A DNA stretch of 64,000 bases from Burkholderia sp. Bp9142. Its GTDB lineage: Bacteria > Pseudomonadota > Gammaproteobacteria > Burkholderiales > Burkholderiaceae. This document shows, piece after piece, positions 7,822 through 15,879 of the stretch. The DNA is taken from contig NZ_QTPP01000001.1 of NCBI RefSeq assembly GCF_003853415.1, forward strand, positions 186,001 to 250,000, read 5' to 3'. The translations under genes were made by a program, and so were the position numbers. Position 1 is the first letter of the stretch, and each line of letters starts with the position of its first letter. The notes beneath the pieces are model-generated. The model saw only the letters and a program-made list of their open reading frames with translations. It was not told the origin of the DNA and searched no databases.

Positions 7822-9624
7822 ATGTCACGCCTGCTGCCGCCGCTCGCGCTTGCCGCCTCGCTCGCCCTTTCCGCCGCGCCCGCCGCCGCCGCGCTGCCGG
7901 TCAGCGCGGGCTGCGGCGGCGCCGCCACGCCGATCGCCGACATCCGGCACCGCGGCGGCCGGTCGCCGCTGGCCGGGCACACCACGTCGATCGAAGCAGT
8001 CGTCACCGCATCATTCGGCGGCACCGACGGCTTCGGCGGTTTCTTCGTCCAGCAGGCGGACGCGCAGCGACGGCACCGGCCGGGCGTCCCGGAAGGCCTG
8101 TTCGTCCATGCGCCGAATGCGCGCGCCCGCCCGGGCGAGCGCGTGCACATCACCGGCAGGATCGAGCAGAAGTACGGCCGGACGCAGCTCGCGCTGTCGG
8201 GCCGCGTGGCCGTCTGCGCGCGCGGACAGACCGTCACGCCGGCAGCGCTGATGCTGCCGGTCGACAGCGAGTCCGTATTCGCCGCGCATGAAGGCATGCG
8301 GGTGCGCTTTCCACAAACGCTGACGGTCAGCGATACCTACGCGCTCGGCCGCTACGGCAGCATCGTGCTCAGCCATGGCCGCCTGTACATGCCGACTCAC
8401 GTGGTGCCGCCGGCCGAAGCCGCCGCGCAGGCGGCGGCCAATGCCCGCAACCGCATCGTGCTCGACGACGGTTCGCCCCGCGTGAACCCCGCAACCGCCC
8501 GCTATCCGCCGCCTGCGCTGAGCGCCGCCAACACGCTGCGTGCGGGCTACACGGTGCGCGGCATCGAAGGCGTGCTCGAAAAGCGCTACGGCACGTGGCG
8601 ACTGCAGCCCGTACCGTCCGCGGTGCCGGTCTTCGACGCGGCGTCGAATCCGCGAACCGATGCGCCGGCACGGCATCCGCAAGCCGACGTGCGGGTCGCG
8701 TCGTTCAACGTATTCAACTACTTCAACGGCGACGGCACGGGCAGCGGCTTCGACGATCCAGCCAACCGCGGCGCGAAGACACCCGCCGCCTTCGCGCGGC
8801 AGGAAGCGAAGATCGTGGCCGCGCTGCGTGCGTTGCGCGCCGACGTGATCGGCCTGATGGAAATCGCGAACAACGGCCACGGCCCCGCGAGCGCCGTGCA
8901 GCGGCTCGCGGCCCGGCTCGGCGGCGGCTGGCGCGTGGTCGACCCCGGCACCGCACGGCTCGGCCGCGATGCGATCGCGGTCGCGCTGCTGTATGACAGC
9001 CGGACGATCGAGCCCGTCGGGCGTGCCGCGACCGTCGTGCTCGGCGGCCGGAATCGCCCGCCGCTCGCGCAGACGTTCCGTCGCATGGGCGGCACCCGCG
9101 CGTTCACGGTCGCGGTCAACCACCTGAAGTCGAAGAACTGTCCGCACGCCACCGGCCCGGATCTCGACCAGTCGGACGGCCAGGGCTGCTGGAATGCGAC
9201 GCGCACGCGGGCGGCCGAACGCGTCGCGGCCTGGCTCGCCACGTCGCCGACCGGTGCCGCAGCCGACGGCGTGCTGCTGATCGGCGACCTGAACAGCTAC
9301 GCGAAGGAAGACCCGCTGCGCACGCTCGAATCGCGCGGCTACACCAACCTCGTCGCCCGCTTCGTCGGCAATGCCGGCTACAGCTACGTATTTCGCGGCG
9401 AAGCAGGCAACCTCGACCACGCACTCGCCACGTCGCCGCTCGCCGCCCGTGTGAAGGCCGTGCATGCCTGGCACATCAACGCCGATGAGCCGATTGCACT
9501 GCAATCCGTGCCCGATTACAAAACCCCGGCGCAACAGGCTGCCTATTACGCACCCGATGCATACCGTTCGTCGGATCATGATCCCGTCGTCATCGACCTT
9601 GCGCTGGAGGAAGGCGCCACCTGA
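7822..9624 (+). CDS. Secreted endonuclease/exonuclease/phosphatase family nuclease (ExeM/NucH-like)
   Basis: A 600-residue exported protein. A signal peptide is clear (MSRLLPPLALAASLALSAAP, cleavage after an Ala-rich stretch). An OB-fold domain follows (residues ~30-150, SIEAVVTASFGGTDGFGGFF), then the EEP nuclease domain from ~290. All catalytic signatures are present: RVASFNVFNYF (~291), LMEIANNG (~345), NHLKSKN (~431), GDLNSY (~487) and SDHDPV (~583). The family includes extracellular DNases used in biofilm turnover and phosphate scavenging. The ATG at 7822 starts the signal peptide; a TTG 54 bases upstream would bury it. It is monocistronic and divergent from the YciI unit. Confidence 0.92.
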   Translation: MSRLLPPLALAASLALSAAPAAAALPVSAGCGGAATPIADIRHRGGRSPLAGHTTSIEAVVTASFGGTDGFGGFFVQQADAQRRHRPGVPEGLFVHAPNARARPGERVHITGRIEQKYGRTQLALSGRVAVCARGQTVTPAALMLPVDSESVFAAHEGMRVRFPQTLTVSDTYALGRYGSIVLSHGRLYMPTHVVPPAEAAAQAAANARNRIVLDDGSPRVNPATARYPPPALSAANTLRAGYTVRGIEGVLEKRYGTWRLQPVPSAVPVFDAASNPRTDAPARHPQADVRVASFNVFNYFNGDGTGSGFDDPANRGAKTPAAFARQEAKIVAALRALRADVIGLMEIANNGHGPASAVQRLAARLGGGWRVVDPGTARLGRDAIAVALLYDSRTIEPVGRAATVVLGGRNRPPLAQTFRRMGGTRAFTVAVNHLKSKNCPHATGPDLDQSDGQGCWNATRTRAAERVAAWLATSPTGAAADGVLLIGDLNSYAKEDPLRTLESRGYTNLVARFVGNAGYSYVFRGEAGNLDHALATSPLAARVKAVHAWHINADEPIALQSVPDYKTPAQQAAYYAPDAYRSSDHDPVVIDLALEEGAT

Positions 9625-9952
9625 CCGGCCGCGGGCACAAACCCTGCTCGATGAAGAAATGGCGATGAGTGCAATTGCATCAACACGACGCGTGCAACGG
9701 CACTAATTACCTGACACGCCGGGCGGTGCCATATTTACCGGGCTTTCACGTCGTGCAGTGGCCTCGCCTCGCTCGATCGCGAAATTTTTTCAACCGTCGC
9801 CCCGCCCCATCGCGCGGGGCTTCCCGGGAAACTTGCCGACGAATTGAAAATTTGTCTCGAAACTCAATTGGCTGATGTGAATCACACTGGTTGCTGGGAT
9901 TCGTCTTATCTTCAAATGGGTCTGCAAATCAAATCGAAGGAGGATAAACACC
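9625..9952. other. Intergenic region upstream of the DUF883 gene
   Basis: 328 bp without a gene. The last ~120 bp are AT-rich and presumably hold the promoter of the DUF883/SYLF genes. An exact 11-bp palindrome tgtgaatcaca lies at 9876-9886, about 67 bp before the start codon. A strong Shine-Dalgarno (aaggagg) ends the region. Confidence 0.5.
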
Positions 9953-10339
9953 ATGGCGCTCACCGACTCGATCGAACACAAGCTGGACCGCGGCCTGTCC
10001 GACATCCGTCGCACCGGCCGGCGCGTGGGCCGCACGGCGCGCTCGGCCGCCCGCGATCTGCACGCGGACGTGACCGACGATCTGCGCGGGCTGGTCGATG
10101 AACTGGAAGACCTGCTGAAGAGCGACGGCGACGGCGATATCGCCGCGCTGCGCAAGCGCGTGCAGTCACGGCTCGATGAAGCGCGCAGCGCACTCGACTA
10201 CGCGTCGGGCAGCGCGGCCGCCCGGCTGCGCGATTCGGCCGAGCGCGTGTCGCAAGCCGTGCACGACAACCCGTGGCAGACAGCGGGCGTCGTTGCGGGT
10301 CTGGCATTCGTCGCAGGCCTGCTGCTCGCCCGCCGTTGA
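9953..10339 (+). CDS. DUF883 (ElaB/YqjD-like) membrane-anchored protein
   Basis: A 128-residue protein with a highly charged helical N-terminal two-thirds (DSIEHKLDRGLSDIRRTGRR; LRGLVDELEDLLKS). It ends in a single C-terminal transmembrane helix after the HDNPWQTAGVVAGLAFVAGL motif diagnostic of DUF883. E. coli ElaB and YqjD are tail-anchored inner-membrane proteins that bind ribosomes and are induced in stationary phase or stress. The start is fixed by aaggagg eight bases upstream. The SYLF lipoprotein gene follows 60 bp later, so the two are probably co-transcribed. Confidence 0.92.
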   Translation: MALTDSIEHKLDRGLSDIRRTGRRVGRTARSAARDLHADVTDDLRGLVDELEDLLKSDGDGDIAALRKRVQSRLDEARSALDYASGSAAARLRDSAERVSQAVHDNPWQTAGVVAGLAFVAGLLLARR

Positions 10340-10399
10340 ACAGGGCCGGCCGCCCCGCTGCCCGCCCCGCCCGTCCTCAACCCGACAAGGAGCATCGCC

Positions 10400-10984
10400 A
10401 TGCAGAAATCCCTCGGCATGAAAGCCGCCGCCGCCGTCATGCTCGGCAGTCTCGCGCTCGCCGGTTGCACCACCACGCCTGACAAACCCGAGAGTGCATC
10501 AGCCAGCGCGTCGAAACGCGAGTCGATCGACGCGAGCGTGAACGCGACGCTGTCGCGCCTGTATTCGACGGTACCGGGCTCGCGTGAGCTCGTCGCGAAG
10601 TCGCGCGGCGTGCTGGTGTTTCCGAACGTGCTGCAGGCCGGCCTCATCGTCGGCGGCCAGTCCGGCAACGGCGCACTGCGCGTCGGCGGCAGCACCGTCG
10701 GCTACTACAACACGTCGTCGCTGTCGGTCGGCCTGCAGGCCGGCGCGCAATCGAAGGCGATCGTGTTCCTGTTCATGACGCAGGATGCGCTCGACTCGTT
10801 CCGCAAGTCCGAAGGCTGGTCGGCCGGCGCCGACGCTTCCGTCGCGGTCGTGAAGGTCGGCGCGAACGGCGTGGTCGACTCCAACACGGCCACCGCACCG
10901 GTCGAGGTGCTGGTGCTGACCAACGCGGGCCTGATGGGCGACCTGTCGGTGAACGGCACCAAGGTCACCCGGCTCCACATCTGA
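10400..10984 (+). CDS. SYLF-domain (Ysc84-like) lipoprotein
   Basis: A 194-residue protein with a lipobox LALAGC (lipidated Cys23) and Thr-Thr-Thr after it, so it is probably sorted to the outer membrane. The mature part is the SYLF/Ysc84 domain, recognised by GVLVFPNVLQAGLIVGGQSG, the GYYNTSSLSVGLQAGAQSKA block and the final GLMGDLSVNGTKVTRL. Bacterial members bind lipids; the physiological role is not settled. An aaggag ribosome site precedes the ATG. It is downstream of the DUF883 gene in a likely stress-related envelope pair. Confidence 0.92.
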   Translation: MQKSLGMKAAAAVMLGSLALAGCTTTPDKPESASASASKRESIDASVNATLSRLYSTVPGSRELVAKSRGVLVFPNVLQAGLIVGGQSGNGALRVGGSTVGYYNTSSLSVGLQAGAQSKAIVFLFMTQDALDSFRKSEGWSAGADASVAVVKVGANGVVDSNTATAPVEVLVLTNAGLMGDLSVNGTKVTRLHI

Positions 10985-11214
10985 CGCTCCGGCGCGGCGC
11001 CGCCGCGTCCGCTTCCCCCGCAACGCCGCGGCCCGGCCGCGGCGTTTTCGCGTGCGCCGCGCGCAGCGGCTATGATGGCGACACCTTTGCGGGCATACTG
11101 CCGATCGGGCCGCCCTGCCGCGCGCTGCGCCGCGAACCCTTGACGTTCGCGAGCCGATCGCGCCCGAGGCAACGAGATTCAATCAAACCAGGCATCAATC
11201 TGCGCGAACCATCC

Positions 11215-12267
11215 ATGGATAGCGGACACGATCACCAAAAATTCTTTTACTTCCTGCTGTTCGCGGTCACCGTCGGACTGTGCTGGATACTCGCGCCGTT
11301 CTCCGGCGCCGTCTTCTGGGGCACCATTCTCGCGATCCTGTTCCAGCCGGTGCAGCGCTGGCTCGCCGCGCGCTTCGGCAAGCGGCGCAATCTCGCCGCG
11401 CTCGTGACGATGTCGCTGATCGTCCTGATCGTGATCCTGCCGCTCGTGTTCGTCGCGGCGACGCTGGTGCAGGAAATCGCGTATGTGTACCAGGAACTGA
11501 AGAGCGCGCAGCCGAATTATTCGCAGTACTTCCATGACATCATTCATGCGCTGCCGACGTCGATCCAGAACCTGCTGCAGAAATACGGGTTGACCAACAT
11601 CCCCGGCATCCAGAAGAAGCTGACCGACGGCGCCGCGCAGATCAGCCAGTTCGCGGCGGCGCAGGCCCTCAACATCGGCCAGAACACGTTCCAGTTCATC
11701 GTCAGCTTCGGCGTGATGCTGTACATGGTGTTCTTCCTGCTGCGCGACGGCGGCGAAATCGGCCGCCGCGTGCGCCGTGCGATACCGCTCGACGAAGAGC
11801 ACAAGAACCTGCTGCTCGCGAAGTTCACGACGGTCGTGCGCGCCACCGTGAAAGGCAACATCGCGGTCGCGCTCGTGCAGGGCGCGCTCGGCGGCCTGAT
11901 CTTCTGGATCCTCGGGATCGAGGGCGTCGTGCTGTGGGGCGCGCTGATGGCGTTCCTGTCGCTGCTGCCGGCGATCGGCGCGAGCCTCGTATGGGTGCCC
12001 GCCGCGCTCTACTTCCTCGCGACCGGCGCGATCTGGAAATGCGTGATCCTCGTCGCGTTCTGCGTCGGCGTGATCGGCCTCGTCGACAACCTGCTGCGCC
12101 CGATCCTCGTCGGCAAGGACACGAAGATGCCCGACTGGGTCGTGCTGATCTCGACGCTTGGCGGGATGGCGCTGTTCGGGATCAACGGCTTCGTGATCGG
12201 GCCGCTCGTCGCCGCACTGTTCATGGCGAGCTGGGACATCTACGCGCGCGCCGAACAAGGGGAATGA
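11215..12267 (+). CDS. AI-2E family transporter (YdiK/PerM-like permease)
   Basis: A 350-residue polytopic inner-membrane protein of the AI-2E/TqsA/PerM superfamily. Hydrophobic segments occur at ~12-50 (YFLLFAVTVGLCWILAPFSG), ~75-95, ~165-185 and four more from ~225 to the C-terminus. The family motif GLIFWILGIEGVVLWGALMA and LLPAIGASLVWVPAALYF are present, as is the DNLLRPILVG signature near residue 300. Despite the family name many members have other substrates, so transport of AI-2 should not be assumed. The ATG at 11215 is chosen because it begins the conserved N-terminus; longer in-frame starts read through the intergenic region. Confidence 0.9.
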   Translation: MDSGHDHQKFFYFLLFAVTVGLCWILAPFSGAVFWGTILAILFQPVQRWLAARFGKRRNLAALVTMSLIVLIVILPLVFVAATLVQEIAYVYQELKSAQPNYSQYFHDIIHALPTSIQNLLQKYGLTNIPGIQKKLTDGAAQISQFAAAQALNIGQNTFQFIVSFGVMLYMVFFLLRDGGEIGRRVRRAIPLDEEHKNLLLAKFTTVVRATVKGNIAVALVQGALGGLIFWILGIEGVVLWGALMAFLSLLPAIGASLVWVPAALYFLATGAIWKCVILVAFCVGVIGLVDNLLRPILVGKDTKMPDWVVLISTLGGMALFGINGFVIGPLVAALFMASWDIYARAEQGE

Positions 12268-12276
12268 CGCAGCGCG

Positions 12277-12780
12277 TCACGGATGACGGACCTTGATCAC
12301 GACGGGCGCCACGGCGCCCGTTTTCATGTCCGGCCCTGCTATCGTCATCACGCCGCCATACGGCCCGATGCGATGCGCGCGGCCCGATACGAGCGGCACG
12401 CTGCGATCGTCGCGTGCATCGCGCCACGTTGCGCGAACGTCCGCTCCCGCGGACTGCGCAAGCGGCCGGCCGTCCAGCCCCACGAGCGCCACCTGCGCGC
12501 CCGGCAAGCGCCGGCCGTGCGCATCGAACCGTAGCGTCGCTGCCGTCGCGCTGTCTGCCGCGTCGATCGACGGCGCCTCGAACGTCACGTCGTACAGATC
12601 GACGAGCGCACCGGTGAATCGCACGATGCCGTCCGCGTTCGCGTGCCCGGCCGCGCCGGCGCCCGACATCGCGCACGCGATGCCGATCCCCGTCGCGACG
12701 ATCCGCAGCCTGTCGCACACGCGCCGCATCGTGCGATCGCGCACCATCGCCGATGCTGCCTGCGTTGCCTTCGTTCGCAT
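12277..12780 (-). CDS. Small exported protein of unknown function
   Basis: A 167-residue protein. Residues ~25-50 form a hydrophobic signal segment (IVATGIGIACAMSGAGAAGH) preceded by basic residues. The mature part starts ADGIVRFTGALVDLYDV, which resembles the first strand of chaperone-usher fimbrial subunits, and is rich in beta-strand-like segments. It is too divergent to name; no cysteine pair is visible in the mature part. The ATG at 12780 has GGGAGG eight bases upstream; an upstream in-frame ATG at 12831 would read through a terminator hairpin. It is convergent with the AI-2E permease gene. Confidence 0.6.
   Translation of the reverse strand: MRTKATQAASAMVRDRTMRRVCDRLRIVATGIGIACAMSGAGAAGHANADGIVRFTGALVDLYDVTFEAPSIDAADSATAATLRFDAHGRRLPGAQVALVGLDGRPLAQSAGADVRATWRDARDDRSVPLVSGRAHRIGPYGGVMTIAGPDMKTGAVAPVVIKVRHP
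12302..12324 (+). terminator. Possible terminator of the AI-2E permease gene
   Basis: The 9-bp stem 12302-12310/12313-12321 is followed by TTTT on the plus strand. It lies inside the last codons of the convergent exported-protein gene, so this short stretch would carry both coding and termination signals. Confidence 0.45.
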
Positions 12781-12804
12781 GTTCCGCCTCCCTTCTCGCC
12801 GCGC

Positions 12805-12846
12805 AAACAAAAACGGCGGCGTGACGCGCATGTCACGCCGCCGTTT
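12805..12846 (-). terminator. Intrinsic terminator of the CurA-like reductase gene
   Basis: A perfect 15-bp stem (12811-12825/12832-12846) with a 6-nt loop. On the minus strand it is followed by TTTTTGTTT. It ends transcription coming from the reductase gene at 12946-13962 just before the exported-protein start. Confidence 0.85.
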
Positions 12847-12945
12847 GCCTGCAGTTACTTTAAGGAGAGCAACCGGAACAATATATGGGACAAGTCCTAA
12901 ATCGATGTCCGCCTCTTCGAACTCAACGCGTGCGCGCGCTGCCGC

Positions 12946-13962
12946 TCACGCGTCGGGATCGACACGCAGCACGAGCTTGCCGCGATGATCGCCGTCGAAC
13001 AGGCGATTGAGCACGTCGGGGGCGTTTTCGAGCCCGTCGGCCACGGTTTCCTCGGCCTTGAGGTGGCCGTCGCGCAGCCATCCGGCGAGCGTCTGCACCG
13101 CTTCGCGGCTCTTGCGGTAGTCGAGGATCAGGAAGCCGCGCATCGTGATCCGCTTCGAGATCAGCACGCCGACATCGTCCGCCGCGCGGCCGCTGTTGTA
13201 GTTCGAGATCACGCCGCACAGCGCGACGCGCCCGCCGATCACCATCCGCGACAGCACCGCGCGCATCACCTCGCCGCCGACGTTCTCGAAGTTCACGTGC
13301 ACGCCGTCCGGCGTCGCCGCCTTCAGCTGCTGACGGAAATCGTCGGCCTTGTAGTCGACGGCCGCGTCGAAGCCGAGCGTCTCGGTCAGGTAGCGGCATT
13401 TGTCCGCGCCGCCCGCGATGCCCACCACCCGCGCGCCGTGGATCTTGCCGATCTGGCCGGCGATCGAGCCCACCGACCCGGCCGCCGCCGACACGACGAG
13501 CGTCTCGCCCGGCTGCACCGGCGCGATGTCGGTCAGCCCGTAGTACGCGGTCAGCCCGCTCATCCCGCACGCGCCGAGCAGCGTCGGCAGCGGCAGGCCC
13601 GACTGCGCGGGCAGCTTCACGAGCTGCGCGGCCTGGTCGGCGGCGACGACCGCATGGTCCTGCCAGCCGACGAGCCCCTGCACGAGATCGCCTTGCGCGA
13701 AACCCGCATGGCGCGACGCGACCACGCGCCCGATGCCGAGCGCGCGCATCACCTCGCCGATCGCGACGGGCGGCAGGTATTGCGGCACGTCGCTCATCCA
13801 CACGCGGTTGGTCGGATCCATCGACAGATACAGCACGCGCACGAGCACTTCGCCGTCGGCGAGCGCCGGCACCGGCGTTTCGACGAGCGAAAAGTGTTCG
13901 CGGCCGACCCGTCCTTCGGGGCGCGTCTTCAGCAACAGTTGGCGGTTCACGAGTGACGACAC
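12946..13962 (-). CDS. NADP-dependent oxidoreductase, MDR superfamily (CurA-like)
   Basis: A 338-residue zinc-independent medium-chain reductase. The N-terminus (VNRQLLLKTRPEGRV, then LYLSMDPTNRVWM) is the family signature of CurA/leukotriene-B4-12-hydroxydehydrogenase-like enzymes, which reduce alkenal/one double bonds with NADPH. The dinucleotide-binding motif is VSAAAGSVGSIAGQIGK (about 150-166), and the YGLTDIAPV segment lies just before it. No structural zinc cysteine cluster is present, as expected. It is followed by a strong terminator and preceded, 34 bp upstream, by an SDR gene on the same strand, so the two probably form an operon. Confidence 0.92.
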   Translation of the reverse strand: MSSLVNRQLLLKTRPEGRVGREHFSLVETPVPALADGEVLVRVLYLSMDPTNRVWMSDVPQYLPPVAIGEVMRALGIGRVVASRHAGFAQGDLVQGLVGWQDHAVVAADQAAQLVKLPAQSGLPLPTLLGACGMSGLTAYYGLTDIAPVQPGETLVVSAAAGSVGSIAGQIGKIHGARVVGIAGGADKCRYLTETLGFDAAVDYKADDFRQQLKAATPDGVHVNFENVGGEVMRAVLSRMVIGGRVALCGVISNYNSGRAADDVGVLISKRITMRGFLILDYRKSREAVQTLAGWLRDGHLKAEETVADGLENAPDVLNRLFDGDHRGKLVLRVDPDA

Positions 13963-13996
13963 GATGTTCTCCTCCAGGTGTTGTTTTCGATGCGCG

Positions 13997-14785
13997 TCAG
14001 ACCGCGCGCATGCCGCCGTCGATCACGAGTTCGGCGGCCGTCACGAAGCGGCTTTCGTCGGACGCCAGATAGACGGCCGCATGCGCGACGTCGTCCGGCT
14101 CGCCGAGCCGGCGCAGCGGAATGCCGCGCGCGAGCTTGCGCGTCGCATCGCGTTCGCCGAGCGACTGGAACAACGGCTCGACGATCCCCGTGCGAATGAA
14201 CGCCGGGTGAATCGAGTTGCAGCGCACGTCGAGCTCGCGGCGCGCGCAATCGATCGCGACCGACTTCGTCAGCGACGCGACCGCGGCCTTCGACGCGTTG
14301 TACGCGGTGAAATCCGGCTCGACCTTGAACGCGGCCACCGACGAGATGTTGATGATCGACGCCGGACGGCTCGCGCCGAGGTACGGCAGCGCATGCTTGC
14401 AGCCGAGCACGATGCTCTCGACGTTGATCGCCATCACGCGCCGCCACTCGTCGATCTCGATCTGCGCGGGCGCGCCGATCGACCCGACGCCCGCGTTGTT
14501 GACGAGCACCGACAAGCCGCCCATCGCTTCGTTCGCCTGCGCGAGCAGCGCCTGCCAGCGCGCCTCGTCGCGCACGTCCTGCGTGGCCGCGAACGCGACC
14601 GGCGCCGCGTGCCCCGCATTGAGTTCGTGCGCGAAGGTGTCGAGCACCGCCGCGTCGGCGATGTCGGTCAGGAACACGCGCGCGCCTTGCTCGACCATCC
14701 GGCGCGCGATCGCGCGGCCGAGGCCGCCGGCGGCGCCCGTGATGTACGCGCACTTGCCTGCGAGGCGCGAGGAAATGACTGTCAT
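13997..14785 (-). CDS. SDR family NAD(P)-dependent oxidoreductase
   Basis: A 262-residue classical short-chain dehydrogenase/reductase: cofactor motif [12 protein letters not shown] (residues ~15-26), NNAGVGSIG (~95), the catalytic Ser in INISSVAAF (~143) and the YNASK catalytic Tyr/Lys pair (~157-161), with HPAFIRTGI after it. The acidic residue in FLTDIAD at the end of beta-2 favours NAD over NADP. The substrate is unknown. The start at 14785 follows AGGAG nine bases upstream. It precedes the CurA-like gene, which suggests joint reduction or oxidation of a carbonyl substrate. Confidence 0.92.
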   Translation of the reverse strand: MTVISSRLAGKCAYITGAAGGLGRAIARRMVEQGARVFLTDIADAAVLDTFAHELNAGHAAPVAFAATQDVRDEARWQALLAQANEAMGGLSVLVNNAGVGSIGAPAQIEIDEWRRVMAINVESIVLGCKHALPYLGASRPASIINISSVAAFKVEPDFTAYNASKAAVASLTKSVAIDCARRELDVRCNSIHPAFIRTGIVEPLFQSLGERDATRKLARGIPLRRLGEPDDVAHAAVYLASDESRFVTAAELVIDGGMRAV

Positions 14786-15210
14786 GGGACCTGCTCCTGT
14801 CGTGAATCGTCGTGGCGGACCGGTGCCGCGACGACGGTTGCCGTGCGCCGGCCGACGGCCGCGCGGTTTGCGCGAGTATAGCGAGCCGGCCGCACCGTGC
14901 CGGACAAACCGGGTATGCGACCGCTGCCGCCCCCGATCGAACGAACGCCAGCGTACGCGATTGCCGCCAATCGATGAAATGAATATTCGTAATGCCTGGT
15001 CATAGGCGTGGCTCATGACCTTCGCGTCCGCGGCCGGCGGGATGGAACGATACGGCGCGGCCGATCACCGCGGATTTCGGTTCAATGAAGACCGCGCGCC
15101 GGCTTTTGCCAATGACAGGGAACGAATGGAACGAGGAATCCGGCACGGGCAGCCGCCGCGGCGGCGACCCATCCGGCACCCGGGCAGCGACGCGCCGGAA
15201 TCGATAGCCG
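14786..15210. other. Intergenic region between PAP2 and SDR genes
   Basis: 425 bp without a supportable gene on either strand. The part nearest the SDR gene (14950-15005) is AT-richer and presumably carries its promoter. No repeats or RNA structures stand out. Confidence 0.5.
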
Positions 15211-15798
15211 TCAGAACCCGTCGCCGGACGCGCGCATGAACGCGCAGAACTGCGGGGAATGCGTATCGATCATCTGCTGGAACGGTGCACGATGGCCGTA
15301 CGCGATACCGGACACGAGGAGCAGGCAGACGGCCGCGATGCGCGGCGAGAACGAGCGCTTGTGCGCGTGGTCGTAGGCGCGCAGGAACATCAGCGCGACC
15401 AGCGCACCGAGCAGCCAGCCGACGACGACTTCGGGAATCGTGTGCGAATGGTCGAACACGCGCGCGACGGCCGTCACCGCGCCGACGGCGAGACCCGCCG
15501 CCACGCCCGGCGCCTTGCCCGGACGGAACGCCTGCCACAGCATCGACAGCGTGACGGTCCATACGGACGTCGACAGCATCGCATGACCGCTGATCACGCG
15601 GAAATCGAACTGCGGGATCTCGACACCGCAACCCGCATAGAGGATCTTGGTGGCCCCGACCAGGCTCATGCCGGCCGCGAGCAGCACGATCCAGCGCACC
15701 GCGAGCCGCCAGTTGGACAGCGCGAGCCAGACTGCGCAGGTCAGCGCAACCGGCAGGGTCAGCGCGGCGTCGCCGAGGTTGCTGATTTCACTCCACAT
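15211..15798 (-). CDS. PAP2-superfamily phosphatase (membrane)
   Basis: A 195-residue inner-membrane protein with about five hydrophobic segments. The phosphatase signature is visible as SGHAM (residues ~70-74, second PAP2 motif) and ARVFDHSHTIPEVVVGWLLG (~112-131, third motif). In the third motif the usual S-R is A-R, and the final acidic residue is Glu rather than Asp. A classical KxxxxxxRP first motif is not obvious. Lipid phosphate or undecaprenyl-diphosphate phosphatase activity is the family expectation. It stands alone on the minus strand. Confidence 0.82.
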   Translation of the reverse strand: MWSEISNLGDAALTLPVALTCAVWLALSNWRLAVRWIVLLAAGMSLVGATKILYAGCGVEIPQFDFRVISGHAMLSTSVWTVTLSMLWQAFRPGKAPGVAAGLAVGAVTAVARVFDHSHTIPEVVVGWLLGALVALMFLRAYDHAHKRSFSPRIAAVCLLLVSGIAYGHRAPFQQMIDTHSPQFCAFMRASGDGF

Positions 15799-15879
15799 AA
15801 CGAACGTCGGACGGCTAGCGAAAGGCGGAAGTTTAACGCAAGCGCGCCGCGCGCCTGTTTCAGCCTGTGACAGGCTGTA

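Noticed and set aside
9876-9886. CRP binding site
   Set aside because: CRP sites need TGTGA and TCACA six bases apart; here the arms are one base apart.
15015-15239. Small plus-strand gene downstream of the SDR promoter region
   Set aside because: No ribosome site, Arg-rich translation without hydrophobic or domain features, and it overlaps the end of the PAP2 gene.
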